A DNA stretch of 64,000 nt from Apodemus sylvaticus (GCF_947179515.1 NC_067492.1:12077847-12141846); one strand, 5' to 3'; counted from the first letter of the stretch, positions 11,330-23,908 are shown. The notes: a model not told the origin generated them from the letters alone. Program-made: numbers and translations.

Positions 11330-11515
11330 GGAGCCACCCACCTTGCTTTCTGAGACAGGGTCTCTCCTGGGTCACTTAGGAGGTAGGCGAGACTGCTCAG
11401 CCAGTGAGGCACGGAGTTTCTCCCTCCCCACCATGCCTAGCTATTTTACATGGGTGCTGGGGGATTGAACCCGGGTCCTCCAACAAACTGCCCACTGAGT
11501 CATCTCTCTGGTTCC
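11330..11515 (-). mobile_element. B4-type SINE, reversed
   Basis: The plus strand reads gagacagggtctctcctggg, ccaccatgcctagc, gggattgaacccgggtcctcc and cccactgagtcatctctctgg. That is the reversed B1-like body followed by the reversed tRNA-like head. Moderately diverged. Confidence 0.75.
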
Positions 11516-11960
11516 TTGCTGGAATTTTACATAAGCAGAAGGAAGGCCCTGGGCTATTTTTGATGACCTGATGAAAAGAAGTGCTCTTTTCGTGATTTTT
11601 ATCATGCTGTTCTGGGTGGGGGGTTTGTAGACACGGAACTGGACTAGAGCAGGGGCTCTCAGCCTTGCTGTGTTTTTCCCTGCGTGCATGCCAGGACCAG
11701 CTCACACGGAGCCCGCATGCACCAGACAGGGCAGATGAACCGGCGACCAGTCCGTCCACAGGAAGCACACGTAGAACTGCAAAGAACTCGGGTGTTCGTG
11801 ACTGCTTCCACGGCTTTCTGAACACGGGAACTGCCAGTCACCCATGCCTACACATATGTCTGAGGCAACACAAGCCGACATTCTGACAGCCGTCCTCGGA
11901 TGGTAAAGGCAACAAGTACACACTTGCAAGGCAAAAATCCAACGTGTCACCTCACTCCTG

Positions 11961-11998
<38 letters not shown>
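11961..11998. repeat. (CT)n microsatellite
   Basis: Nineteen CT units, pure. Confidence 0.95.
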
Positions 11999-11999
<1 letters not shown>

Positions 12000-12028
12000 C
12001 TGGGGCCTTGCTAGACTAGCTTCTATAT

Positions 12029-12029
<1 letters not shown>

Positions 12030-12061
<32 letters not shown>

Positions 12062-12084
12062 CTGTGTATGTGTGTCTGTGTGTG
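12030..12084. repeat. (TG)n microsatellite
   Basis: TG units with a few TA/TC interruptions, 30 bases after the CT run. The two runs form a compound locus. Confidence 0.93.
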
Positions 12085-12299
12085 GTAAAGGCCCACAGCC
12101 CTGCTCCCTCAGAACGGTGGCGATGGAGAGCTATGTTAGACATTCAAAAATCCGTGACAAATGTGGAGGGAGAAAATGAGTAAGGTGACAGGTAGAAGCA
12201 GGAAGCTGGGCTGGCAGGTTAAAAGGGGACTCATAGTATCAGGAAGGGAGCCGCCATGGGCTCTCCCAGGAGTGCTAAGGAAGTCAGGAACCATCTTTG

Positions 12300-12697
12300 T
12301 GTATTGGTTCACTTCCTGTCAGCTTGACACGGAGTTCTCTGGGATGAGGGAATTGCCTCCCATCAGACTGGCCTGTAGACAAGTCTACAAAGCATCTTAC
12401 TTGATTAATGATTGATGAGGGAGGGCCTAGCATATCATAGGTGATGCCACTCCAGAGCAGGTGGTCCTGGGATCTGTAAGAAAGCAGGCTGAGCAAGCCA
12501 TGGGGAGCAAGCCAGTAAGCAGCACCCGTTCACGGCCTGGGCATCAGCTCCTGCCTCCAGGTTTCTCTTTGTGCACCTGCCCTGACTTCCTTCACTGACA
12601 GGGTGTGGTCTGAGAGTTGTAAGCAGGAATAAACCCTTTCCTCCCTAACTGTGTTTCTGGGTCACGGTGTTTTATCACAGGAACAGAGAGCTAACAG
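12300..12697 (+). mobile_element. Rodent medium-reiterated repeat (URR1/hAT-Charlie-like)
   Basis: Contains the familiar rodent blocks cagcttgacac, gggagggcctag, gtggtcctgggatctgtaagaaagcaggctgagcaagcc, aataaaccctttcctcc and tcacggtgttttatcacaggaacag. I associate these with the URR1-type non-autonomous hAT repeats. The class assignment is from memory and could instead be an RMER. It is non-coding. Confidence 0.7.
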
Positions 12698-12817
12698 CTA
12701 GTAGTTCTGACGCATGTTCAGCCAGCCACCAACACAGGACAAGCCCATCCACGGGCTGAAACCAAATAGAACTTCACAAACCACTTAAAGCAAGAATTTA
12801 TTCTGGTTTTGTTAAGG

Positions 12818-12950
12818 GGAGGGAGGCAGGAGGATCTCCGAGTTTGAGGCCAGCCTGGTCTACAGAGTGAGTTCCAGGACAGTCAGGGCCACACAGAGAA
12901 ACCCCGTCTTGACAAAAAACAAAAACAAAAACAAAGAAAGCAAACAAAGA
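12818..12950 (+). mobile_element. B1 SINE, head-truncated
   Basis: Starts at gggaggcaggaggat, runs through tttgaggccagcctggtctac and aaaccccgtcttgac, then a CAAAAA-type tail. About the first 35 bases of the head are absent. Confidence 0.9.
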
Positions 12951-13112
12951 CAGTCTCCAGTAGCTCAGGCTAGTCTGGAACTCACTATGAACTTCTGATC
13001 CTCCTGCCTCCACCTCTGGAACCTTGAGGTGACAGGGATGTAAAGACTGAGGAGAGAAACCTTTGACCTCAGAGAGCAGCTTGCCACCACCAGATCCACC
13101 CTAAAGACTCTT

Positions 13113-13265
13113 TTTTTTTCCCCCAAGACAAGGTTTCTCTGTGTCGCCCTGGCTGTCCTGGAACTCACTCTGTAGACCAGGCTGGCCTTGAACTCGGAAA
13201 TCCGCTTGCCTCTGCCTCCCAAGTGCTGGGATTACAGGCGTGCGCCATGCTACCAGCGCCCGGCC
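13113..13265 (-). mobile_element. B1 SINE flanked by a 14-bp target-site duplication
   Basis: A full-length reversed B1. The same 14 bases, ccctaaagactctt, occur just before its tail (13099-13112) and just after its head (13266-13279). They are the direct repeats made by L1-assisted insertion. Their perfect match argues for a fairly recent insertion. Confidence 0.93.
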
Positions 13266-13454
13266 CCCTAAAGACTCTTAAGATTTAATCCTGTTAGGGG
13301 AAACAGGTTGGGAGAGGAGATGCGTCCAGAAGAAAGGTTTGTGGGCTTTTTTCCTGGCTGAAATAAGAAACAGGGCTGAGACTACACTTGCACTAACGCC
13401 CCACTGGCATGCACTGAGCCCTGGGCTGTGTGCTCAGAACCACGTAAACTGCAC

Positions 13455-13560
13455 ACGGTATACTGTGCATGGCTGTAATGCCGCTCTCAGGGGGAAACAA
13501 GAGAAATCAGAAGTTCAAGGTCAGCCTAAGCTACCTGAGATGTTGCCTCCAAGAAACGAA
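13455..13560 (+). mobile_element. Old B1-like relic
   Basis: Fragments such as catggctgtaatgc, gaagttcaaggtcagcctaagctacctgagat and a degraded end. It is heavily diverged and probably an early B1/PB1. Confidence 0.55.
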
Positions 13561-15180
13561 ATCATGTGGGTGCTTCCTCTTGTGCCACCTGGACAGCAGC
13601 CCTGGGGTTTGTCAGCGCTCACCACGCGCACAAGCACCACCAGTCCCTTCTCACGTCCCAAGGGCCTCCGTCTGTCTGACCCCGGTGGCCTTCTGTCTCA
13701 CAGGACCTTCGCTCTACAAAGCTGGGTTCTCCGGAAGCCGGGGCCAGCAGGGCAGACTCTTAGACAAATAAACTCAGTGTTTCTCTACGGCTCTTGGCAA
13801 AGCCGAGCTGGATTCAGGAGCCCGTGTGTGTTGCATGCATGGGAAGTCCCTGGCGGGTCTTTCCTCGAGCTGCAGGCTCCTAGCCAGGGCTTCCAGGATG
13901 GGTGACAATGGGTGCCGAGGGAACCGAGCCCATGTACACACTGCTAGGTGCTCCTGCGCAGACCCTGGGATTATCTCCAAGAAAACTCATGGCAAGGAAC
14001 GTAGAAGTATGCGGGAGAATGTTAAGAAGGCGGGGTGCGGAGGGGGTGTGTCTTGAGAGAAGTTCTAGGATGTGCGTGCACACTGCCTAGATCTTCAGCA
14101 TCCTTTGACAGCTCTCCCCGACTTCTGGACTCTTTGGATTTTGTCACTGGTGAAATGGGGATGAGAGCAGTGTCCACACTGAGGGACCCCCTGCAACCTA
14201 GAAGAACCGGTCACAGCTTGAAAGGGAAAGGACTTTGAAGTGGGCAGCTCAGAGGACCCAGGGGGCCAACCACTGAGAGAGAACAGCTATGTGACTCAGG
14301 TGTACCTGTGTGACCAAGACTCAGTGCAGTCACCTCCTCCATTTACCTGCAAGCCTTCTAGCCATAGAAACACAGCCTAACACACTCGAAAACTACCCAG
14401 TGGCTGAAATGATGCAAGAGGGTACCAGTTAGAACCACAGCAGTGTGTGCAGCCCCTGGACCAAGTGTCGCGGTTTCTTTTCCTCTACCCAGTCCCAGTC
14501 ATCCGGAATCAAGGCCAGGTAGCTGGTATTATTCAATTTAATGGAATCCATCAAAAAAGACAAAACCCCAGCTGGTTCACGTGACCAGCCCTGTACATCT
14601 TGCCAATGGTTGGTAACTCACGGATCCCAACAGACCAAGATGAACTCGGAGAATTCCAGGACACCAGGGCTTTAAATCCAAGTCATCTCTCCTGCATCCT
14701 CCATCTCCTAGCTTCCTTTATCCATTCCCTTCTGGAACCTGAACTCTGAAGATCCCAGAAGACAACAGGTATGGGGGGGTCCAGATCCAGCAGGCCCTGC
14801 CCCTGCGCAGCTGCCAGTGCCTCTTGAGTGACAGAAGAGAACCAAGGTCTCGGGATGTGTCTTCAAAGACCTCTTCCTGCGAGCCCTGAGAGGACGGGTG
14901 GCTCTAGGAGGAGTCTCCACCACGGGGTGACACGAAATGGATTTCAGAGACGTGGTTCTCTGGGAGGCCTGTGTCATCCCATCAGGTAGATCTGTCATCA
15001 GCCCACTGAGACGCTAGTTCTACTGGTATCCACGGGGACCTCTGTGGCCACTCTAGCCAGAGCCCTCTCGATGACGGAGAAGGGTAGCTATGTGAAGGCT
15101 GCCCCACACTTGGCTTGACATCAGTCACCCACTTGCTGACTTGAGAGCCCACTTCCCTCTCTTCGTGCGCAGTTGGCTAG
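13561..15180. other. Unique intron sequence
   Basis: No clear repeat. The 188-codon plus frame ending at 13905 begins upstream of the old B1 relic and overlaps it, so it is not a gene. Nothing else in this stretch could be supported. Confidence 0.5.
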
Positions 15181-15184
15181 ATTG

Positions 15185-15285
15185 CCAAATATTTATTGAG
15201 TACTTCCTGTGGGGCACAGCTGGTGTGTGACCCAGGCACCAGGGACACATCTATACACAAGATAGAGCTCCCTACCTCCAACACA
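15185..15285 (+). mobile_element. Ancient mammalian repeat fragment (MIR/L2 class)
   Basis: Contains atatttattgagtacttcctgtggggcac and caccagggacacatctatacacaagat, a pattern common to old mammal-wide repeats. Short and diverged. Confidence 0.4.
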
Positions 15286-15414
15286 TGAGCCGAACCCCAA
15301 ATCTCCTCATCCCCCATGCATTTCCCTATCCCTTTTCATTGACACATCTTCTGGTTGGCCTCTCATTCGATGTCCCCCAGATGCCCCAGTGCCAGGGTCC
15401 TGCTGGCCCCCAGG

Positions 15415-15512
15415 ATTAAGGTCATTTGGCTGGGATTGAACTCGGATCTTCACCTTTGCACAGCAAACACTTTTACCAATGGAGTCCTCTCTCCAGCCTG
15501 TCCCTCAGCCCA
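15415..15512 (-). mobile_element. B2/B4-family head fragment, reversed
   Basis: gggattgaactcggatcttc (B box complement) and accaatggagtcctctctccagcctg (head complement) mark a reversed tRNA-derived SINE head with little body left. Confidence 0.6.
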
Positions 15513-16860
15513 CGATCTAGCTTTAAAAATCCGAACTGGATGCTGATGGAGAACCAGGGAACCACAAGAATAGACCGGTGGCTAATCAATCCTAAACTGG
15601 GCAAGACATCAGGATGGGGACTTGCTTTTTTTGCTCTTTAGAGGAGCAAAAGTCCTCAGCTGGAGGAATGGCCCAGGGCCCATCCTGAGGGATCAGGGGA
15701 CAATCACACAGGCCTGAGGACTTCCCAAGACTGTCACCATCAGTGTGAAGACAAAAGAACAGAGCATTAGGAACAATCTCCTCCTTCACTGCCTGATCAG
15801 ATGGCCAAGGGCACAGGCTATGATGACCAGCATTTACACTCCCTCCTAGGGTCAGAGCCCGTTAGAAATTTTAAGTCAGTTCCGACCCAAACACCTCTCC
15901 CTTCTGACCACGAAGCAGATGATGGAAGAGGAGCCTTGGCTCTTCCTTAGCTGTCGCTGGAGCGAGCACCACTTGCTGCACACTGCCACCGTCAGGAGCT
16001 CTGTAGCAGTGGAGAGCTGCTGTCCCCAGCCCAGCGTGCTGCTGAGTGCTCATTGGGTCACCTTCCAGCTATCAAGCACTCTTGTCCTGAGGTGTGCACT
16101 GGAGTCCCACACCTGCCCTAGCTCCACTGTCGGGTACTCAAACCATGCAGGGCAGTGCACAGCATGGGAGAAGGGAGCCCTGTGGAGTCACCCTGCATGG
16201 GGCAGATTCCTCCCGGGGACACTTCTACCTGCATCCCTGAGCCGTGCTCAGGTGTAAGCTTGCTAGACAGTAGTACCTAGGAGGATTTCTGTTCATGAAC
16301 AAGGCCCCAGGGTGTAGTTGTGACTCAGGAAGCAGGCGGCAGGCAGGTGCTTTTCAGGCAGGTTTTGCATGTGGAGGAGGCTTCTGGGTGCCTGCTCGTT
16401 TACCCTGACTGACTTAGAGGCGTTGACAAGCACCTCACTCTGCTGGCCAGGTCTGGCTTTTGTTGGGAGGACTTGACCTGCAAACACCCTGGGAGAAATT
16501 ATGAGATAGATTTAGGGCTGCAGCTGGGGTGCCAACATGGAAGGGGACCCTGAGGAGACAAGTGAAGGACAAGAATGGAAGAGCTCTGGGGGCTAGGTTT
16601 CCTGGGGGCCAGCCTCGATTCTGAGCAGCTTGATGTGAGGTGGGTCCATCCTTCAGCATCTCGGTTTCCCCATCAGGGTCGACCATAGATATCAAAGGGA
16701 TAGATACAGACGCTGAGTTCCTAAAAGCCACTTAAGAAAGGCAGAACCCAGAGGCTGGGCAACCCCCCTGGTGACAGACGACACCCACCACCGAGAGACC
16801 TTCGTCTCATGGGAGCAGCAGTGCCACCTTCATTTCCTGCGCAGAAACCCGAGATGTTTA
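15513..16860. other. Unique intron sequence
   Basis: Moderately GC-rich, with no recognisable repeat or splice-supported exon. Several short frames on both strands appear to be chance. Confidence 0.45.
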
Positions 16861-16864
16861 TTTG

Positions 16865-16990
16865 CTTCTTGAGGCAAGGTCTCATGTAGCCAAGGAAGGT
16901 CTGAGACTGTGCGGGTGAGGGTAACTTTTAACTTCTGAGCCCCCTGCCTCCACCTGCAGAGCACAGGGATCCCAGGCTCGCATCAGCATG
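16865..16990 (-). mobile_element. Old B1-like relic, reversed
   Basis: ttgaggcaaggtctcatgtagcc, aacttctgagccccctgcctccacc and acagggatcccaggc preserve the order of a reversed B1 at high divergence. Confidence 0.5.
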
Positions 16991-17197
16991 CTCCAGATCT
17001 CATCTCGTGGGTGGGGAAAGATATCGGTGTAAGGAGAAGGGAGAGCCCAAACTCGCTGTACTGTGGGGACCCACACCTCTGACTCCCCACCCACAGGAGA
17101 GAGTCCTGCCTACTCTCTCCACCACCCCAGGCAGAGAAGACAATGCAAGAGGGGTCAGATAGGCCTCAGAGGTGAGAGAAGAGGCTGTGGTTCCAGG

Positions 17198-17386
17198 ACA
17201 AGAAGGCTCAGCAGGCAAAGGCACCTGCCACCAAGCCTCATGACCTGAGTTTCAGTTCCTGGGATTCTGTGGGGAAAAAAAAAACCTGACCCCCTTGAAA
17301 GCTGTCTTCTGACTTCCACATGTGTGATAGGGCAAACACGCGCACACACACAAATAAACTAAATAAAATGCAAAAAAAAAAAAAAA
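17198..17386 (+). mobile_element. B3 SINE
   Basis: Head aaggctcagcaggcaaaggcacctgcc, then catgacctgagtttcagttcctgg (B box), cttctgacttccacatgtg and a tail with CA repeats, aataaa motifs and a 14-A end. Interrupted by a short A-run near 17273-17284. Confidence 0.85.
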
Positions 17387-17426
17387 CCCACAAAAATTTA
17401 AAAGACACTAGGCTCTGAGGACAAGG

Positions 17427-17690
17427 CACACATGGACACATATACACATGCACACATGCACACATACACACATGCACACATACACACATGCACACATACA
17501 CACATGCACACATACACACATGCACACATACACACATGTACACATACACACATGCACACGCACGCACACATGCACACGCACGCACACATGCACACATACA
17601 CACATATATACATGCACACATACACACATGCATATGCACGTACAAATGCACACATACATACACATGCACACGCACACATTCAAATCCTCC
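17427..17690. repeat. ACACATGC/ACACATAC minisatellite field
   Basis: About 260 bases built from alternating purine-pyrimidine octamer-like units (acacatgc, acacatac, acgcacgc). It yields overlapping histidine/threonine-rich and cysteine/valine-rich frames of up to 172 codons that are not genes. It sits just 3' of the B3 tail and likely grew from it. Alternating purine-pyrimidine runs favour Z-DNA. Confidence 0.92.
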
Positions 17691-17699
17691 TGGCTTAGT

Positions 17700-20600
17700 C
17701 CCTCTCCAGCTGTGTGCCCTTGAACAACTCACTGTCGTGTGCAAGGTCCAGTACATTTTATTTTATTTTGCCAGTCTGAAGACGCAGCTCAACTTCCCTT
17801 TTGAAAGCAAGTGTCTTCCCAGCAGTCTCGGCTGATACTACATGAGACACCACCATAGGTTAGAGGAGATGCTTGCTACACGCTGGTCCTCAGCATGCCA
17901 CCACAGGGAATTTGGCTTAGTGAAGAATGCCTCCTTTCTCAACTTAGCAGCTAAACAGCCTGTACCACCTACCCGAGTATATGTTGGAGCAACAGCCGTG
18001 GGTTCGAACCTCCCCTCCCACCTACCTTAAGGGACCAGTATGGCTCCAGCCCCATAGCCCCGTCAGACCTGAGGTCCACACTCAGGACCAACCACAGGTC
18101 CACAGACAGGACCAACCGTATACAATTTGACCCTAAACCCGATCCTGCTCAGCACATGACAGAGGTGCCTGTGGCATATCCATGGTACTGTGTGTGAGTG
18201 AGTGGGGCAGGATGAGCATCTGACCCTGGCTGCAGCCCCAAGGGCTTCACCTGTTTACTGTGGCTCTGATGAAGTCAGTCTTGGGGGAACCATCCCTCCA
18301 GGGTTGACATCACCGCTCTAGAGACCCATGTGCTCCTCTGGGTCCCCGATCTCTCTCTCCTGAATTTGCTACTATCCCTGGTGTAGAACCTGCACCTGCA
18401 TAGTGGTCAGGAATGGTGATGTGGAACTTGAAGAAGTTTGCTGAAGGTCACCTGATCCCACCCCCTCACGATGCTCTGGGCCCTGCAGAACTCCCTTGGC
18501 TTCCGAGGCTGCTGCTGTGTGAAACCGGCCTGATGGCTTGCCTCAGTTTCCCTCTTTTGAAGAACAGGGACAGTCATGGTGGGGAAGGCACAATGGGGAG
18601 AAAGCGTCATGTGTGCAACTCAGAGTTAAATGCTCAGCTAGACTTAGCTATCAATCAGGTGGTAACTCTGGGAACATTCTAGAAGCAGCAGGCATTCCTA
18701 CCATCTCTCTCAAAAGGCAACAAACAGTGACCTTCTCAAAGATACAGGAATGAGGCGGGCCCCATTATATATATGATGATGCCCCGCAGCTGGTGCCAGT
18801 AACCACTTCACAGGCACCGCTGTGTAGGTCCCAAAGGGATGACACGGTTCCTCTCTTGTAGGTCAATGTGCTGGTCCTAGCACTCGGTGTCACTAGCTAG
18901 ACCCTGGCCTCTTTGTGCATCTGTCTGTCCTGCTGCTCTGTGAGCCCCAAAGAACAGGGTCAGGACCTGATTTAGGGCCACCGTGTCCCTATAGCACACA
19001 TCAGGCATATAAGAGATGGGCAGGACAGTCAGAGGGTAGCCTCAGTCAACATCAAGGCCACGTTCTTGGAGAATCTCCACCATCCCCCCTCCCCGCCCCC
19101 CATGAACAACTACAATTTTCCAGCTGTCCAGTAAAGCTTCCTAGTTCCCGCTAAGCCACTACCTTTCTCTGAAGTACTAGCCGACATCCTGAGCTGTCAG
19201 GGCGGGGCCGGAACAATCGCAGGTTTTGCCGGTCTTGCGTAGTGCCATGCCAGGTGCCAGGCCTGGAATCCCTGCCACATCCTCCTGCCAGCTAGCGGGA
19301 CTCCTGGGGCTGGGAAAGGCTGTCGGTGCCAAGCGAGGGCAGCAGTCCCAGGACGGGCTGGCAGTCTGGACCACGGGGACCGAAGAGTCACCAGCAGACC
19401 TGATAACGAAGACTACAGAGCCACTAGGAGATAGTAAAGACCAGTGCTCTCGGCTGGTGCAGGAGCGGGGTGGGGTCTACGGACCAGCGCTGCCCAGGAA
19501 CTTTCTAGAATAGTGGGAAAGTCCTATGTGTGTTACCCAGTGTAACTCACTACATAGTTAAGGATGACCACGAATCCTTATACTTGGACCTCCTGGCATG
19601 CTCAATTTACACACAGTACTGGGATGGAAACCAGCGACTCATGCATGCCAGGCGAATACCCACCAACCCTGCCTCATTCCCAGTCCATGTCTTGAGCGCT
19701 TTGAAGGTGGCCACTTGTGACTAGTGGAACAGAACCCCTCAGTTTAGCTGATTTTAACTTAAAGGCCACCCTCAGCAGCTTGGTCTCAGGCCAAGCACAG
19801 GGTTTGGGGTTACTACACTGCACCCTAGGAAGTTGACAGAGAATAGGAAGGGAAGAGGAGCAGAGCCAGACAGAGGTCCTGCTGACCGAGGCAGCGCTCA
19901 ACCTGAATCCCAGGCCAGATGCTACACGGAAGGCTTGGATGACATCAACCGACTTCCCCGTGACAGCCACCAGGAACAACACGCATCTTACAAAGCAGGA
20001 GACAGGAGTCGGGAAAGCTGGGGTCACTGTCACTCGCCTGAGCACTGACTGAGTCATGTAACTAACAGCCACCTGCACTGCTAACCATTCCCTACCCACC
20101 AGAGACATCTCTGAAGGAACGCATCCATTCTGTTCCCAGCAAGAGTGCCAGATTACTCCCTGAGTGGAGAACAGAGAGACGGGAGCTTCTGAGGAAGCGG
20201 GCGGGCTGGCTTGAGGTCTGCGTGGCCAGCTTGCCAAAACAGTACTGGAACTTACCCTTCAGTCAGCCCCGGTGAACTTCCAACTTCTCCCCTCTGTCTC
20301 TCCCCCACAAGATCGGTTCCCAAAAAGAAACATGACCTACCACTGGTACAGGCCGTGGGTCTGCTTCTCTCTACCTTCAGCCTAGTCTACAGTGGGTAGG
20401 CTTTGCCACAGCTGCCTGTCGTCTGGCCCACCCTACCCCCAAACCAATCCACATAACTGTTTTCTTGTAAAATTATTAACAGGTAGCTTTGCACTGGCTT
20501 TGCACTGCACAACAAACCACAACTTCTTTCTGACTCTGCATTGTGGAGACCAGATGCCCTCAATCTGACCTCAACTGAAGAACAAGTTCCTCTCCACCTC
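17700..20600. other. Mostly unique intron sequence
   Basis: Contains a small 24-bp direct duplication at 18072-18117, a possible MIR trace near 17700 and a reversed B4-like relic at about 19530-19680. The 187-codon minus frame at 19674-20237 has no recognisable domain, and no splice sites fit it. Confidence 0.45.
19530..19682 (-). mobile_element. Old B4-like SINE relic, reversed
   Basis: taactcactacatagttaaggatgacc, tactgggatggaaaccagcgact and catgccaggcgaatacccaccaac follow the order of a reversed B4 (B1-like body, then tRNA-like head) with many changes. Confidence 0.5.
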
Positions 20601-20604
20601 TGGA

Positions 20605-20740
20605 GGATTGGAGCATGCCTGTAATCTTAGCACTCGAGAGGCGGAGGCAGGAAGATCATGAGTTCAAGGCCAGCTCTGGCTACAGAGCAAGTTGAAGGCC
20701 AGCCTGGGCTACAGGAAACCCTGACTATTTCAAAGAGGAC
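20605..20740 (+). mobile_element. Early B1 (B1F/PB1-like) SINE
   Basis: gcatgcctgtaatcttagcactcgagaggcggaggcaggaagat, then gagttcaaggccag occurs followed by a second aaggccagcctgggctac. The duplicated core is typical of early B1 forms lacking the later internal arrangement. Confidence 0.8.
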
Positions 20741-21891
20741 CCTGCTGACCATGTGGCTTCATTTCGAAAGCAAGCTGTTCCAATTTCATTAGTTTTTAAA
20801 TATGCTTCCCTCCCCATCTCCCCTCCACACCATTACAGCCTTGATACCGAGGGCCAGAGGCCACTGGATTCTATGTTGTGTGTTTACATTTTCCTCCCGT
20901 TCCCTCAGAGAAACTTGGACATGAGGGAGACAGCCGTGTCAATACGTGGGGAACTGAGGGGTTTCCCAAAGCAGGACTCTGAACAGCAATGCAGGGAAGT
21001 CCCAGGCAAACTGGGTTGGGCTGGTCACTCACTTTAGTTACCCTCTATGAGAATCGGCACCCATTTCACAACCACTGTCAGGGGCCTTGGCCTCTGATAA
21101 CTCTGAAATCCTGAAAGCCATGAGGCAAGCAGTCATCAGAAAAGAATATGCACTGGAAATAAGATTCATGAGGGACAAATTCCACTTGGTCTGGGCAGGT
21201 GGGGCACCCCGAGTCAGGAGACAGCCAGGCTCACTTCTTGCAAGAGAAGGCCCACTGCCCAGGAATATATTGACAAAGGAGAGAGACAATGGCTGTGCAC
21301 TGTGTTCGAGGACCACTGGCTCCATTTTCTTTGTGCCGTCTGAAGCTAGAAGCCAGCCAGTAGAGATTTTGAGACGGTAAGCAGCACCATCGACCAGCTC
21401 AGGAGACTCACCAGGAAGAGGAGCTTTTTCCAAGGCAGACTCCTTTCCTACACGACATGGAGATCGTGTTACTCCAGGCAAGACCTGGGAACCCGAGACC
21501 TAGCTCTGGAGCTCCAAGGAGACAATGTCTACCTGGGGAGAGCATGCACTTAGGTCTCTGGAGCCGAGGAAACGGTGTGTCAGAGAATCCAGAAAGAGAA
21601 AGGCAGCATGCCCAAGGCTAGGTAGTATAAACCTGGAAGTCACTGAGAGGAGGCTAGACAGTCAAGAATGCTATGTGACCAGGACAGAGATGCCCAGGAG
21701 CGCTACTCTTTCCAGAAGATGATGGAAAGTCAAGGCAGCCCTGGTCCCGCTCCCAGCAACCCTAAGGGATTGGTTACACACAGATCCATACCTTGCTAGA
21801 ATAGGAGGCTAGGGGATGCCTTACCATGAATGCAGAGACTCCTAACTTGAGAGTCCAGGATGCCAAGACACAGTTGGCCAGATCTCTGAAT

Positions 21892-21893
<2 letters not shown>

Positions 21894-21926
<33 letters not shown>

Positions 21927-21958
21927 GCCACCGCTTACCCACTCCACCCCCCCCCCCC
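21894..21958. repeat. (CA)n microsatellite and C-run
   Basis: A 32-base CA run (21894-21925) and, 20 bases on, a run of 12 C (21947-21958). Confidence 0.95.
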
Positions 21959-23905
21959 GGGGAGGCTAAGCTAGGCATGGGGCAAATGGAATATGGGCCA
22001 TGTGCATGTCACTATTTACCAGGACCGGAAACCTCCCTCCTCGGTGGGGAAAGAGCACTTAGTTCCTAAGCCCAGGAAGTAATTGATACTTGCAAGGCTC
22101 AGGAAGTTCCTGAAAGCTATGAGGTTTGCCAAGAAATCATTCCTGGAAAAGGAAGACTCCCCAGTCAGCCCAGCTGCCTTCAAGTTCTGTAGAGAGCTCG
22201 AGGGATAGATACAACTATCACGAGTAGCCATGTTGGAGCTTCTCATGCACACGTAGTCATGGCGGGCTTTTCAGGGACGAAGCTGCCTTTGAATCATCCA
22301 GGCTTCCATAAGTGACCCCAATAGACTCACCAGTTCACTAAGATAGACTTGCCAAGAATTTTTCTTTGGCCCTAAGTGGAATGAACTTGGTACCCTAACT
22401 GGGATGTTCGTGTCTCCCCCCAGGAAGTGACACAACTGGCCTTTGTGCATCCTCCGCAACCAATGCACAGTCAAGCCTCTAGCCACACGAAAAGTGCAGG
22501 CAGTACAGAGCTCCTGTGCACAGCCCCCACGCCCAGGTCCCTCCAACATACAGAATGACTTAAACTCTACCACTTGGCTCTAAGTCCCTGCTCTTTAAGG
22601 TACTTTTCCTAATCCAGACATCAGGTGTTCCCCTCCTCCCCAGACTCTGCTAAGCCTCGGCTGTTTTGTTCAGACTTCCCTTGTTTTGGGATCACCCGGA
22701 CTGGGCTTGGCAGTGCTGGTCATATCTGTTCTAGACTCAAGCCCTCCCCTCCCCTATCCCCAACACACAGGGTTCCGACCTGGTCAGGGGTTACTGGGTG
22801 GGAGATCCCAAAAGTAGGTGTTCTCTCACCACATCCTCTCAAGGACACAAGTTCCTGGCCTGGCTAAGGTCACGCGCAGCAAGAATTTGACTGTAAAGTT
22901 CTTCCTATATTCTCAGAAGGCGAGGCTCAGTGAAGAGCCTGCAGTTTGGAGTGGCCAATTCTATTCCTCTTTACCAAATGGTTCCAAGGCTGTGTGGACA
23001 GGCTCCCTAGAGAGCTCCAGGTGACACAAATCAGTCTGCTCCTTTGCTTGGGGACACTGGGTCATGGGCCACCCTGAAGGGTTCTCCTGGCACATGGCGG
23101 ACGAGGTGTGAAGGAGTAGATTCCTGCTTGCTGGCAGCCTTGGTGGGACAGATAACCTGGAGGTGTGATGGTGGGAAGGGGTCTGGAGATAAGGAAGGGC
23201 AGCTCTGCCCAGCCATGCTTCTGAGAAGTCCATTGGACAGGACACTGTTTGCATGAAGCAGGCACTCCCTTCCTCCTTCCGGGGCTCAGTGAGGCCAGAA
23301 GGACTGGGTCAACATGGAAACCATGTGTCCCAGTTATGGGGTGGCCACTAGCCCTGATCATTTAGGGAAGTGTGGCTGAATCACAGAGAACCTTACAAGC
23401 CAATGCAGCCCCAAAGAGGCCATGGACGGCACATGGCACAGATGAGGACAGACTCCACAGGGTCCACCCTGTGCCCATGGTGAGCCATCACAAGGCGGGC
23501 CTAGTCAGGTTCAACCCAGAACCCTGTCACCGTCACAACAGTGAACCCACCTGCAGTCCACTCTTAAGTGCCAGGTCATTTTCCCCATGCTAGGAACAGG
23601 CTACCAACATACACATAGCTTGTCACACCCCAGGTTATCGAATGTGGGACTTTTCTGCTCGTGGCCTCACTGAGCCAGGCCAGTAAAAATTCCTAACCAG
23701 ACGGAGGGGTCCAAGCACCCTTGGTATAAAATGGAACAAATGGAGGTCTAGCCTCTGAGCCTCCTAAGGGAGCGTATCATAGGAAGGACAGAAGATGCTG
23801 TGGACAACCCGGTACCCTGAAAACCCTAAATGCATGGATGAGGAGACCCTGAATGAGTGGGCAGGGGAGGAAGGGGCTCAACACACACTTATGAGCATCT
23901 ACTGT

Positions 23906-23908
<3 letters not shown>

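Noticed and set aside
17238..17835. Frames of 88-172 codons rich in His/Thr or Cys/Val
   Set aside because: Translations of the ACACATGC minisatellite; open in all frames of both strands.
21400..21470. Possible alternative first exon ending at the CTG|GTGAGT donor on the minus strand
   Set aside because: The ATG frame reaches the donor in phase 2, which would frameshift the 3316-3441 exon.
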